This document shows, piece by piece, positions 48,516 through 57,649 of a stretch of DNA of 64,000 nucleotides. The translations under genes and the position numbers were made by a program. Origin of the DNA: JBFMCC01 sp037445635 (GTDB lineage Bacteria > Chloroflexota > Anaerolineae > Anaerolineales > Villigracilaceae); the NCBI GenBank assembly GCA_037445635.1, contig JBBIKC010000006.1, positions 28,471 through 92,470 of the forward strand, given 5' to 3'. The notes beneath the pieces are model-generated. The model ran no database searches. It was not told the DNA's origin and saw only the letters and a list, made by a program, of their open reading frames with translations. Each line of letters opens with the position of its first letter. Position 1 is the first letter of the stretch.

Positions 48516-49375
48516 GCGGGAGGCTCCAGGGTGGATTCGCCGTCGGCGAGCACATACAGGCTCTTGCCGCTGTCGCGGTCGAAGACGAAATCGGTGACGA
48601 TGTATCCCGCGGCGAAGCAGGTCTCGAACACCTCGCGGGAGAAGAAGCGCCAGTCGCGGGCGAGGGCAAAGTCCGCGGCTTTGAGGGTGAGGAAGTCCGA
48701 GGGGATCTCGGCCAGCGCGAGACGGCCCTCGGGCCGGGCGAAGTTTTCGGGTGAGCAAAGCAGGCCATCCGCGCGCGGGACGGGAGAATACAGATGCTGG
48801 GTCCCCGCTTCCTGGAAGCGGATCAGGCTGAGGGTCCCGCGGGCGCGCTTGCCGAGGCGGCGTTCGACGCGGCGGGTGCGAATCCACCAGTCCACCTGGA
48901 AGCGGTCGGAGGGCAATCCCGCATTCAATCCATCGCGCATGTCGCCGTATTGCGAGCGCAGGTAGGTGTTGCAGACCGCGCCGAGTTTGGCGATGTTGAG
49001 GTAGGCGTTGCGGCTGAGGAGTGGATCGTACGTCCAGGTGATGTGGTCGAGTCCCTGGTGGCGCACCATCTGCCATTGAGCGCGTTTGAGCGCAAAGCCG
49101 AGTCCGCTGTCGCGGTATTCGGGGAGGACGCCGAGCATGTGCGAGCAGTGCTTGAGACGCGGGCCGTCGGGCAGGTTTTCGATGCCGGGGAAGCCGAAGA
49201 CGAAGCCGACCATTTTTCCGCCCTCGAACGCGCCGAGCACCAATCCACCGTTGTGGACCGCGGTGATGAGCAGGTGCGCGGGGACGATATCGGTTTCACT
49301 GCCAGGCCAGACGGCGCGCTGGAGTTCCTCGACGGCGGTCATATCTTCGGGGGTTTCGAGCAGGCGGATGGTCAT
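48512..49375 (-). CDS. GNAT-type acetyltransferase (COG3375-like)
   Basis: A 287-aa protein, MTIRLLETPEDMTAVEEL at the start, with GFVFGFPGIENL and MLGVLPEYRDSGLGFALKRA (the acetyl-CoA loop), then ITWTYDPLLSRNAYLNIAKL, typical of the COG3375 family. I chose the ATG at 49375; the extra upstream codons are read from a small ATGGTCGAGTGG-type tandem repeat. It forms a coupled pair with the GNAT gene downstream. Substrate is not known. Confidence 0.85.
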   Translation of the reverse strand: MTIRLLETPEDMTAVEELQRAVWPGSETDIVPAHLLITAVHNGGLVLGAFEGGKMVGFVFGFPGIENLPDGPRLKHCSHMLGVLPEYRDSGLGFALKRAQWQMVRHQGLDHITWTYDPLLSRNAYLNIAKLGAVCNTYLRSQYGDMRDGLNAGLPSDRFQVDWWIRTRRVERRLGKRARGTLSLIRFQEAGTQHLYSPVPRADGLLCSPENFARPEGRLALAEIPSDFLTLKAADFALARDWRFFSREVFETCFAAGYIVTDFVFDRDSGKSLYVLADGESTLEPPA

Positions 49376-49465
49376 GCAGTCGGATGGTCGAATGGTCAAA
49401 TGGTCGAGTGGCCGGGTGGACGCGTGGTTTGGCGGTACTTGTACCTGTATACGCGTCTACCCGTT

Positions 49466-50455
49466 TCACTCCGGCGGGCGGAGGATCGGGAAGCGCTCGC
49501 GCAGTCTTTCGGCGATGCGCTTGACCTGCACATCCACAGCGCGCGAAAGGCGCATGGTCCAGGTGGTACGGCGCAGGTATTCGAGGCGGTAGGTGAAGCG
49601 GGCGGGCATGAGTCCGAAATAGCGGGTGAGGTTGTCCACCGCGCAGGTGCGGTTGACCGAGTAATAGTCCAGCCAGAAGGAGGAGACGGGGAAACCCGGC
49701 ACGAATGTGTCGAGGAAGATGGTGAGGGCGCGCAGGCTGGGCATGGACAGGTCCACCAGCAGGCGTCGGTGGCGGGTCAGGTCCATCAGGATTTCGATCA
49801 CCTGGCGGATGGGGAAGTATTCACTGCCGCCGATCTCGTAGGTCTGGTTTTCCATTTCGGGATTGTCCGCGGCCCACAGCAGGCAGGTGACCAGGTCTTC
49901 GACCCACAGCGGCTGGACGACGGCGCGTCCGCCGCCGGGCAGAGGGAACAAGCCGGGCGCGGCGCGCAGGAGACGCGCCAACTCGGTGGTGAAGTGGTCT
50001 TCCGGGCCGAAGACGATGGACGAACGTACGATCGTATGCGGGACCCCGGAGCGGCGGACGTACTCCTCGGCGATGCCCTTGGCCTTGAAGACCGGGTAGC
50101 CCGAGGCGCGGTGCGCGCCGAGGTGACTCAGGTAGACGATGCGCTTTACGCCCGCGTCGGCGGCGGCCTCGGACAGGTTTTTGGTGCCTTCGATGTCGGT
50201 GGCCCGCAGACTGCCGCGCGCTCCTTCCCATTCCGCGCTGGCGAGGTGGAAGAGTGTGTCCACGCCGCTGAGGGCGGCGCGCAGGGCGCGCACGTCACCC
50301 AGGCTGGCGACGGCCACTTCCACAGGGACACCCCTGGGCAGGCGCGGTGTCCGCCGCGAGGCGCGGATGAGGGCACGCAGGGGACGTTCTTGTTCAAACA
50401 AGTGACGCAACAGGGCGCGGCCGATAAATCCCGTCGCGCCGGTGACCAAAATCAT
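49466..50455 (-). CDS. NAD(P)-dependent epimerase/dehydratase family protein
   Basis: A 329-aa atypical short-chain dehydrogenase. The Rossmann motif ILVTGATGFIGRALL opens it; FHLASAEWEGA, SHLGAHRASGYPVFKAKG and RSSIVFGPEDHF follow. This is close to the NDUFA9/YbjT-like group, often linked to membrane lipids, quinone chemistry or complex I. The usual YxxxK is replaced by a SGYPVFKAKG region, so the chemistry is open. Confidence 0.87.
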   Translation of the reverse strand: MILVTGATGFIGRALLRHLFEQERPLRALIRASRRTPRLPRGVPVEVAVASLGDVRALRAALSGVDTLFHLASAEWEGARGSLRATDIEGTKNLSEAAADAGVKRIVYLSHLGAHRASGYPVFKAKGIAEEYVRRSGVPHTIVRSSIVFGPEDHFTTELARLLRAAPGLFPLPGGGRAVVQPLWVEDLVTCLLWAADNPEMENQTYEIGGSEYFPIRQVIEILMDLTRHRRLLVDLSMPSLRALTIFLDTFVPGFPVSSFWLDYYSVNRTCAVDNLTRYFGLMPARFTYRLEYLRRTTWTMRLSRAVDVQVKRIAERLRERFPILRPPE

Positions 50456-50583
50456 GGAGGGAATTATAGCAGACGATAAGGGCGTGGGGCAGGCAGGCGT
50501 ATCACGGTCAGTGATGAATCACACATGACAGGCCGCTGTAATTGCGCTATGATAGACGTATCCAATGCAAGGGAGGCCGCGCG

Positions 50584-51162
50584 ATGAGAAGAATTTTCCC
50601 GATGATTCCTGTGTTTTTATTTGTATTTCTGAGTGCATGTGCGGAGATCACCATCACCCCGCCCTCAACTTGGTGGACAAGCGCGGTCGAGAGTCTGACG
50701 GCTACCATGTGGACGGCTACCCCGGTCACACCCTCGGCCACCCCCGTCCCGAATCCATTGGTGATTCTGGATGCGCTGAACGGTGCCTTGCGCGGCGTTG
50801 ATCCTTTGGGGGAGGTGATGGACGCCAAATTCTATGTGGCGGACGTCGGCTTCGATGCGAACGGCAATCCACCACTCATCATCACGCTGCGCATCAGCGT
50901 CGAGTGCGAATGGATCATGCATCCGTCGTGTACGACGGAGCGGGCCTTCGTGGAAGTGGTTCACGTCTTTGAAAAGGAAGGCGTTCGTAAAAAGATCGTG
51001 GCGCACATGCCGGCCTCCATCGAGTTTATCCAAGTCGTTGCTTTCGACCATTTCAACCAGAATGGCACCCTGATCGTCCGCTGGCAGGACGTTCTGGCAT
51101 ATATCGAGGGGAAGCTCTCCCCTGAGCAACTGGCGGCGTACGTTCTTCCGTTCAGCCCATAA
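50584..51162 (+). CDS. Hypothetical lipoprotein
   Basis: A 192-aa protein whose start has GGGAGG before it. The N-terminus MRRIFPMIPVFLFVFLSACA is a type II signal with lipobox LSAC, so Cys19 would be lipidated. A Thr/Pro-rich linker follows, then a domain of unknown family (ITLRISVECEWIMHPSC). It is probably anchored outside the membrane. It ends at a clear terminator. Confidence 0.8.
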   Translation: MRRIFPMIPVFLFVFLSACAEITITPPSTWWTSAVESLTATMWTATPVTPSATPVPNPLVILDALNGALRGVDPLGEVMDAKFYVADVGFDANGNPPLIITLRISVECEWIMHPSCTTERAFVEVVHVFEKEGVRKKIVAHMPASIEFIQVVAFDHFNQNGTLIVRWQDVLAYIEGKLSPEQLAAYVLPFSP

Positions 51163-51186
51163 GTGATTTCCGTCGCAGTACTCCCT

Positions 51187-51215
51187 CCCCGGATGCGGCC
51201 CATCCGGGGGTTTTC
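51187..51215 (+). terminator. Rho-independent terminator
   Basis: CCCCGGATG / CATCCGGGG with a CGGCC loop, then GTTTTCGG, 24 nt after the lipoprotein stop. Confidence 0.82.
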
Positions 51216-51295
51216 GGTTCTGTAAATCGGTTCATGGAAGTGCAATGTTGCCGCAGTTTTTATAGTTGTACAATCAAATTTGGATTATTTGGTTT

Positions 51296-54200
51296 ATGGA
51301 AAAGAAGGCCAGAGAACCGGAACGCTCGATGACGCGGAAGCGGGCCTCGGTCCGGGAAAGAAGCGGGACTAAAGGCCGGAGTGCGAAATCTCCCCGGCCG
51401 GCGGGGTCAACACGCGGGAAGGCCGGGAGATCCGTCTCCATTGCAAACGACCGCGTCTGGAATTATCTCGATATCGCGGAAGTGATCGTCGTCGCCTTGG
51501 ATCTGGAGGGACGCGTCACCCTGGCCAACCGCCGCGCATGTCAGGTGCTGGGTGTGGTGGAAGCGGATATCCTCGGACGGAATTTTTTCAGCCGCTTCAT
51601 CCCCGCCTCGGAACGCCCGGCGATGGAGGCGCTTTTCAAGGCCAGCGTGTCGGGGGAAATCCCGCCTATGGAACACGTGGAAACCAATGTGCTGACGGTC
51701 CGCGGCGAGACGCTGGTGATCTCCTGGCACAACTCGTTTCTGCGGCAGGATGGGGCGATCATCGGTGTGCTGGGCTCGGGGCAGGACGTTACGGAACAGC
51801 GCCAGATGGAGAAGGCTCTGCGCCAGTCGGAGGCGGAATTTCGCGGGCTGTTCGAACACGTGCCGGACGGCATCTATCGCTCCACGCCGGACGGGAGAAT
51901 CCTTGCCGCCAACCCGGCCCTGGCGCGCATGCTTGGATATGCCTCACCGGACGAACTGACGAACCTGAACATCGCACACGACCTCTACGTGCGGGCCGCG
52001 GATCGCGAAAATTTCAAGAAGTCTCTGGAGATAGTGGGGGAAATCCACACGGAACTCCTCCTGCGACGGAAGGACGGCCGCGAGATTGCCGTGCTGGATA
52101 ATGCCCGCGCCGTGCGCGACGAGGCGGGCCGGGTCGCGTATTACGAAGGCACGCTGACCGATATCACCGCATGGAGAAAAGCCGAGTCGGATCGTTCGAG
52201 GTTGGTGAATGTGCTGGAGGCCAGCCTCAACGAAATCTACATCTTCGATCCGCAGACGCTGAAATTCCAGTTCGTCAACCGCGGCGCGCTAAAAAACCTG
52301 GGATACACGGCTGACGAAATGAAGAGGCTGACTCCGCTGGACTTGAAGCCCGAGTTCAGCGAGGATTCGTTTCGCAGTCTCGTCGCGCCCCTGCTCGAGG
52401 GGAAAAAGGAGAAGATCGTCTTTCATACCAGCCACCGCCGCGCGGATGGCAGTCTGTATCCTGTGGAAGTGCATTTGCAGTTGGTGGAGCAGGCGGGCGA
52501 GCGTGTCTTCCTGGCGGTCATTTTGGATATCACTGAGCGCAAGCAGGTCGAGGCGGATATCAAACGCCGCGCCGCGGAACTGGAAGTGCTCTATGAGAAC
52601 GGGATTGCCATCAGCCAGCTGCTCGAGCCGCGCGCCATTGCCCGCAAGGTCATCGAGATCATGCAGCAGAAACTGAACTGGCATCACATTGCCATCCGAC
52701 AGGCGGACCGGCAAACGGGGCGGCTCGAAGTGCTGGCGTTCAACATCCCCGGCATGGATTCGTCCGCGGCCGCGGCAGAGGAGGAGCGGCTGAATCGTCA
52801 GGTTTCCCGCGTCGGTCAGGGATTGAGCGGATGGGTGATCCAGCATGGAGAGGCGGTGCGCAGCGGCGCGGTGGACAAAGACCCGCGCTACGCGAACACC
52901 TATCCGGGACTCCGCTCCGGCTTGTACGTCCCCATGAAGATTGGGGAGCGGGTGATCGGTTCGATTGCCGTCGAGAGCGAGATTCCCGATGCCTTCGACG
53001 AAGCGGACGAACGCCTGCTGATTACGCTGGCGGCGCAGGCGGCGGTGGCCATCGAGAATGCGCGCCTCTTTCATGAGAGCCACGAACGCGCCAGCGAATT
53101 TTCCGCCTTGTACGAGACGAGCCGCGACCTGGCAGAGGTCAGAGACCTGGATGAACAACTGAAGAGCATCACCCGGCGGGCCATGGACCTGATCCGCGCA
53201 CCAGCCGGCGGCATCTATTTGTTCGACGCGGCGCGCGATGTGCTTCGATTGGTAGTGAACATCGGCCTGCCTCCCATGCCGGGCCTTGAAATGCAAATGG
53301 GGGAAGGTGTGGCCGGGCGGGTGGCGCAGACGCGCAAACCCATGATTATCGAGGATTATCATATCTGGGAGGGACGTTCCCCGAAATACGAGGATATTCC
53401 CTTGCGCGCAGTCCTGCAGGTGCCGATGATCTACGGAGGCGAGTTGATCGGTGTCCTGGTCGTGGATGAGATTGGCGACTCGGATCGCAAATTCAACGAG
53501 AACGATGCCCGCCTGCTCTCCCTGTTCGCCGGCACCGCCGCCGCGGCCGTGTACAGCGCCCGCCTGTTGGATGAGACGCGCCGCCACGCAAAAGAATTGA
53601 GTTCAATCGGCCAGGCCTCCGTTGCGCTCCGCCAGGCCTCCAGCCGCGCCGAGATGCTCCCGATTATCCTTGACCAGTTGCTGACGCTATTGAGTGCAGA
53701 CGGCGCCGCAATTGGTTCGGTATCTTCCGTGAACAAGGCTGTTGCAATCGAACTGGGACGCGGCAGTCTGGAGGCGTTGACCGGAGTCGTGATTCCCCCC
53801 GGCGAAGGCGTGACAGCGGAAGTGATTGATTCGCGCCGTCCCTATGTCAGCGCCAATGTTCAGGACGATCCGCATGTCCTGCGCATCCGGGAAGTTGCAA
53901 ACGTACGCGCCGTCGCCTTTTTACCGCTGATTGCCCAGGACGAAGTGATTGGCGTGCTGTATATCGTTCGCGATGTAACAGAGAATGGCCTCCCAGCGGC
54001 GTTTACCGGCGACGAACTAAGCCTGCTTCTCTCGGTCGCAAACATGACCGCCAACGCGCTCCATCGCGCTTCATTGTACGAGCAGACCGCCCTGCAGGCC
54101 AAACAGTTGACGGCCGTCAGTCGTCTCGGTCAGATGCTGGCAGAGACCGGCGACCTGGAGACGTTGTATCGGCGCCTCGTCGAAGCAATATACGGCCTGC

Positions 54201-55735
54201 TCCCGGATATCTGCGGGATTCTCATCCTGCGCTATGACCCGTCGCGGGAACTGATCCAGGCCGCCTGCGCATATTTCGAGGGCAGTTTCGTCAATTCAGC
54301 CGACCTGCCGTCCATGCCGTACAGCCCGGCCGGGGGCGATGAGTTCAGCCACGTTCTCCGCGCCGGCCAGCCGTTGATCGTCAGCCATAACGGCGGGCGG
54401 AACCTCCAACCCTACTATGTCTTCGACGCTTCTCCAGACCGGCAGGCGCAATCCGCGCTCTTCGTGCCAATGCTGACCAACGGCAAGACGATCGGCCTGA
54501 TCCAGGTGCTCAGCTATGCGCCGGGCCGCTTTCGCGACACGGATGCGGAACTGCTCACGCTGGTCGCCAACACCGCCGCGGTGGAAATCGAAAATACCCG
54601 CCTCTTCCAGGAATTGGAAGGGAACGTCCAGCGACTCTCGGCCCTGCACGCAATTGACACCGCCATCAACTCCTCCAACGACCTGCGCCTGAGCCTGCGT
54701 GTCGCCCTCGAGCAAACCATCCATTTGCTGAAGGTGGACGCGGCCTCGGTCCTTTTGCTGAACCCGGTCACGCTGGACATGGAATACGCGGCGGGAATCG
54801 GCTTCCGCACCGCGGAAATCAGCCGCGTCGTCCCGCGACTCGGAGGCGGGCTGGCCGGTCAGGCCGCGCTCAAACGCACCGTGATTCGCTCCTCCAACCG
54901 CGCCGCCATTGCGTCCTGCTTTTCGAAATCACAGTATTTGGAACTCGAAGGGTTCGAAGCGTATATCGCCGTCCCGCTCGTCTCCAAGGGGATCGTGGTC
55001 GGCGTTCTCGAAATCTTCCACCGCGCCCCTCTCGAACCCGACCCGGGCTGGTTCGAGTTCTTCAATGTGCTGGCCGGCCAGGTCGCGCTGGCGGTGGACA
55101 ATGCCCGCATGTTCGAAAGGATGGAAAATGCCAACCTCGAACTGGCCCTGGCCTACGACGCGACCATCGAGGGCTGGTCGCGCGCGCTCGACTTGCGCGA
55201 TCGCGAGACCGAGGGACACACCCAACGGGTGACTGAATTGACCCTGGCCCTTGCCCGGCGCGCCGGCATCCCCGAACAGCAGATTCCCCACATCCGCCGC
55301 GGCGCGCTGTTGCACGACATCGGCAAGATGGGCGTCCCGGACGAGATCCTGCGCAAGTCCGGCACACTGACCGAGGAGGAATGGGCTATCATGCGACAGC
55401 ACCCGCGCATGGCCTACGAATTACTCTCGCCCATTGCCTACCTGCGCCCCGCGCTGGACATTCCCTACTGCCACCACGAAAAATGGGATGGGAGCGGCTA
55501 CCCGCGCGGACTCAAAGGCGAGGAGATTCCCATGATCGCCCGTCTGTTCGCCATCGTGGACGTGTACGACGCGCTGACCTCGGATCGTCCCTACCGCCCG
55601 GCCTGGTCGCCCGACCAGGCGCTGGCCTACATCCGCGAGCAGTCCGGCCGTCACTTCGACCCGCGCGTGGTGGAGATATTCTTTAATCTGATTCTGGAAA
55701 CCGAACTGCTCATTCCCCCTTCCGGCCGAAAATAA
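51296..55735 (+). CDS. Multi-PAS/GAF sensor with HD-GYP domain
   Basis: A 1479-aa cytoplasmic protein; no membrane helix is seen. Approximate order: basic N-terminus; PAS at 45-170, 172-298 and 300-418; five GAF-type domains at 438-593, 600-758, 768-925, 938-1100 and 1115-1275; HD-GYP from 1290. The HD-GYP part is intact with HDIGKMGVPDEIL, HHEKWDGSGYPRG and VYDALTSDRPYRPAW. HD-GYP enzymes break down cyclic di-GMP. No GGDEF or kinase domain is present, so this would be a pure sensor-hydrolase. I use the ATG at 51296 since an upstream TTG sits in the promoter region. Confidence 0.93.
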   Translation: MEKKAREPERSMTRKRASVRERSGTKGRSAKSPRPAGSTRGKAGRSVSIANDRVWNYLDIAEVIVVALDLEGRVTLANRRACQVLGVVEADILGRNFFSRFIPASERPAMEALFKASVSGEIPPMEHVETNVLTVRGETLVISWHNSFLRQDGAIIGVLGSGQDVTEQRQMEKALRQSEAEFRGLFEHVPDGIYRSTPDGRILAANPALARMLGYASPDELTNLNIAHDLYVRAADRENFKKSLEIVGEIHTELLLRRKDGREIAVLDNARAVRDEAGRVAYYEGTLTDITAWRKAESDRSRLVNVLEASLNEIYIFDPQTLKFQFVNRGALKNLGYTADEMKRLTPLDLKPEFSEDSFRSLVAPLLEGKKEKIVFHTSHRRADGSLYPVEVHLQLVEQAGERVFLAVILDITERKQVEADIKRRAAELEVLYENGIAISQLLEPRAIARKVIEIMQQKLNWHHIAIRQADRQTGRLEVLAFNIPGMDSSAAAAEEERLNRQVSRVGQGLSGWVIQHGEAVRSGAVDKDPRYANTYPGLRSGLYVPMKIGERVIGSIAVESEIPDAFDEADERLLITLAAQAAVAIENARLFHESHERASEFSALYETSRDLAEVRDLDEQLKSITRRAMDLIRAPAGGIYLFDAARDVLRLVVNIGLPPMPGLEMQMGEGVAGRVAQTRKPMIIEDYHIWEGRSPKYEDIPLRAVLQVPMIYGGELIGVLVVDEIGDSDRKFNENDARLLSLFAGTAAAAVYSARLLDETRRHAKELSSIGQASVALRQASSRAEMLPIILDQLLTLLSADGAAIGSVSSVNKAVAIELGRGSLEALTGVVIPPGEGVTAEVIDSRRPYVSANVQDDPHVLRIREVANVRAVAFLPLIAQDEVIGVLYIVRDVTENGLPAAFTGDELSLLLSVANMTANALHRASLYEQTALQAKQLTAVSRLGQMLAETGDLETLYRRLVEAIYGLLPDICGILILRYDPSRELIQAACAYFEGSFVNSADLPSMPYSPAGGDEFSHVLRAGQPLIVSHNGGRNLQPYYVFDASPDRQAQSALFVPMLTNGKTIGLIQVLSYAPGRFRDTDAELLTLVANTAAVEIENTRLFQELEGNVQRLSALHAIDTAINSSNDLRLSLRVALEQTIHLLKVDAASVLLLNPVTLDMEYAAGIGFRTAEISRVVPRLGGGLAGQAALKRTVIRSSNRAAIASCFSKSQYLELEGFEAYIAVPLVSKGIVVGVLEIFHRAPLEPDPGWFEFFNVLAGQVALAVDNARMFERMENANLELALAYDATIEGWSRALDLRDRETEGHTQRVTELTLALARRAGIPEQQIPHIRRGALLHDIGKMGVPDEILRKSGTLTEEEWAIMRQHPRMAYELLSPIAYLRPALDIPYCHHEKWDGSGYPRGLKGEEIPMIARLFAIVDVYDALTSDRPYRPAWSPDQALAYIREQSGRHFDPRVVEIFFNLILETELLIPPSGRK

Positions 55736-56055
55736 AATCATGCGCCGGCAGAAGCATCCTGCCGGCGCAAATGCACGATACTAGAACTTGTCTCAAAAAT
55801 ACTGACCGGCCCCGTCATTGCGAGCGAAGCGCTTGCCCTGAGCCTGTCGAAGGGAAGCAATCTCCTTGAAAACGAGGTGACCTCGTAGAATTGGGGATTG
55901 CTTCGTCGGGCTATGCCCTCCTCGCAATGACAACCGCTTATTGTTGAGATGACTTCTAATCGCGACTATGAAATCAGGGAGCTTGCTCCCGAAATACGCC
56001 GGCAAACAGGCTGACTCAGAGTTATTCGGATAGGCTCTAAATGCGATGGTTCCTG
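55736..56055. repeat. Terminator-like hairpin and GTCATTGCGAG palindrome
   Basis: No gene is seen. A hairpin TGCGCCGGCAG/CTGCCGGCGCA at 55741-55769 follows the HD-GYP stop. From 55814 to 55931 is a 118-bp palindromic repeat bounded by GTCATTGCGAG and CTCGCAATGAC, with a GCCCTGAGC..GTCGAAGGG unit nested in its left arm. Confidence 0.8.
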
Positions 56056-56841
56056 TTAGAGGATACCGTCCATCATCTTCGCGACCGCCCGGTAGACCGG
56101 TGAATCATCCCCCAGTTCAACCAGCGGGCGGCCCGAGAACTCGAACGCCGTCAGGGCATCATCGGAGGGGATGACGCCCAGCAGGGGCACGTCCATTTTT
56201 TCGACAAAGGCTTTCAGGTCGGGGGGCATCTCGCCGGGCAGGCGGTTGAGGATCAGCCAGGCTTTCTCGATGTTGATATCCAGTTCCTTGCGCATGTCCG
56301 CGATGCGCTGCGCCGCGACCAGCCCGCGCTGGGTCGGATCGCTGACGATGAGCAGGTGCTGGACGTCGCGCGTGGTGCGGCGCGAGAGGTGTTCCATGCC
56401 CGCCTCGTTGTCAATGACGACGTACGCGTAGTGTTTGCTCATCGAGTCGATCACCTCGCGCAGGTTGTGGTTGACCGCGCAGTAACAGCCCGGCCCCTCG
56501 CCGCGCCCCATGGCGATCAGGTCGAAGCGGCTGCCCTCCGCCAGCGCCGAACGGATGTGGTAGTCCAGATAATCGCGCTTGCTCGCGCCGCCGGGCATGG
56601 TTCCCATGGCCGCGCCGCCGCTGTTCAACGACGACTTGACCTGTTCCAGCATGTCCTCGCGGATGTCGCCCACCGTCCATTCGAGGTCGAGGCCGAGCAC
56701 CATGTTCAGGTTGGACGAGGGATCCGCGTCGATGGCGAGGATGCTCCCTGTTTGATTCTGGGCAAGGTACTTGATGACCATGCCCGCGACCGTGGTCTTG
56801 CCCACGCCGCCTTTGCCTGCAAGTGCGATGGTAGTGGTCAT
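56056..56841 (-). CDS. CooC-type nickel-insertion ATPase (copy 1)
   Basis: A 261-aa MinD/CooC-family ATPase. Deviant Walker A is GKGGVGKTTVAG; IDADPSSNLN and the CxC in GPGCYCAVNH follow, the latter being the metal/dimer motif of CooC. CooC uses ATP to load nickel into CODH. I chose the ATG at 56841 because MTTTIALAGKGG fits the family. It is 16 nt from the second CooC gene and points away from the CODH genes, in the same neighbourhood. Confidence 0.92.
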   Translation of the reverse strand: MTTTIALAGKGGVGKTTVAGMVIKYLAQNQTGSILAIDADPSSNLNMVLGLDLEWTVGDIREDMLEQVKSSLNSGGAAMGTMPGGASKRDYLDYHIRSALAEGSRFDLIAMGRGEGPGCYCAVNHNLREVIDSMSKHYAYVVIDNEAGMEHLSRRTTRDVQHLLIVSDPTQRGLVAAQRIADMRKELDINIEKAWLILNRLPGEMPPDLKAFVEKMDVPLLGVIPSDDALTAFEFSGRPLVELGDDSPVYRAVAKMMDGIL

Positions 56842-56857
56842 AACTGCTCCCTGCTGC

Positions 56858-57649
56858 TTATGTCTCGCGCACATCTTCTAGATAAAGATCCAACTGCTCC
56901 AGCATTTTCCTGGCTTTGTCTTTCAATTCAGGAATATGGTCGTAAACGGGAATATTCAACCTGTCCGCCTCCTGCACCTTCAAATCCGCAGGCAGGAATC
57001 CCAGCACGGGCAGGCCGGGCGTTTCTGTTTCGAGGAATTCGGCTTCCTCGTCATTTCGCACTTTATTCCCAACCAGATACAGCCGCGACAAGCCGATATC
57101 GTTTGCCAGTTTCTTGATTTGACTCGCCGTGCCGAGGCTCCTGCGCGTCGGCTCGACGACCACCAGCATGGCATCCACGAAGTCTACTGTGGCGCGGCCG
57201 AGATGCTCCACACCCGCGTACATATCGAGCAACAAGACATCGTCTTTTCGAAAGAGCAGGTGCGTGAACAGCGTTTTCAGCATGGCCGATTCGGGACAGA
57301 TGCAGCCCGAACCGCCGGTATCCACACTGCCCATTTCGAGCAGGCGCACGCCGCGATGGACGACGCTGAAGCGTTCGGGGATGTCGTCCACGCGCGGGTT
57401 GAGGGTGAAGAAGCCGCCGACCGTGCCGGGCTTGGCGCCCGTGCGTTCTTCGATCAGCGCATCCATTTCAGCGATGGGACGCAGTCCCGCGCGCAGTTCG
57501 GGCGGGAATCCCAGCGCGCCCGCCAGACACGGACTCGGGTCCGCATCCACCGCCAGCACTTCGCGTCCCATGTCCGCGTAGGTCTGCGCGAGCAGCGCCG
57601 TGAGCGTGGTCTTGCCCACGCCGCCTTTGCCGGTGATTGCAAGTTTCAT
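56858..57649 (-). CDS. CooC-type nickel-insertion ATPase (copy 2)
   Basis: A 263-aa CooC homologue. ITGKGGVGKTTLTALLA, VDADPSPCLAGALG and DTGGSGCICPESAML with the CxC motif are clear. It is more distant from copy 1 than expected for a recent duplicate. The start overlaps the stop of the radical SAM gene. One copy may serve CODH and the other ACS, an inference. Confidence 0.92.
   Translation of the reverse strand: MKLAITGKGGVGKTTLTALLAQTYADMGREVLAVDADPSPCLAGALGFPPELRAGLRPIAEMDALIEERTGAKPGTVGGFFTLNPRVDDIPERFSVVHRGVRLLEMGSVDTGGSGCICPESAMLKTLFTHLLFRKDDVLLLDMYAGVEHLGRATVDFVDAMLVVVEPTRRSLGTASQIKKLANDIGLSRLYLVGNKVRNDEEAEFLETETPGLPVLGFLPADLKVQEADRLNIPVYDHIPELKDKARKMLEQLDLYLEDVRET

Noticed and set aside
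48516..49076. N-terminal extension of the GNAT gene at 47754
   Set aside because: The added 187 codons overlap the COG3375-like gene in another frame and are Arg/Pro/Ser-rich; the ATGA overlap at 48512-48515 gives a natural start.
48794..50479. A 561-codon open frame on the plus strand
   Set aside because: It runs antisense to the COG3375-like GNAT and the epimerase gene, and crosses their boundary; no motifs and shadow-like composition.
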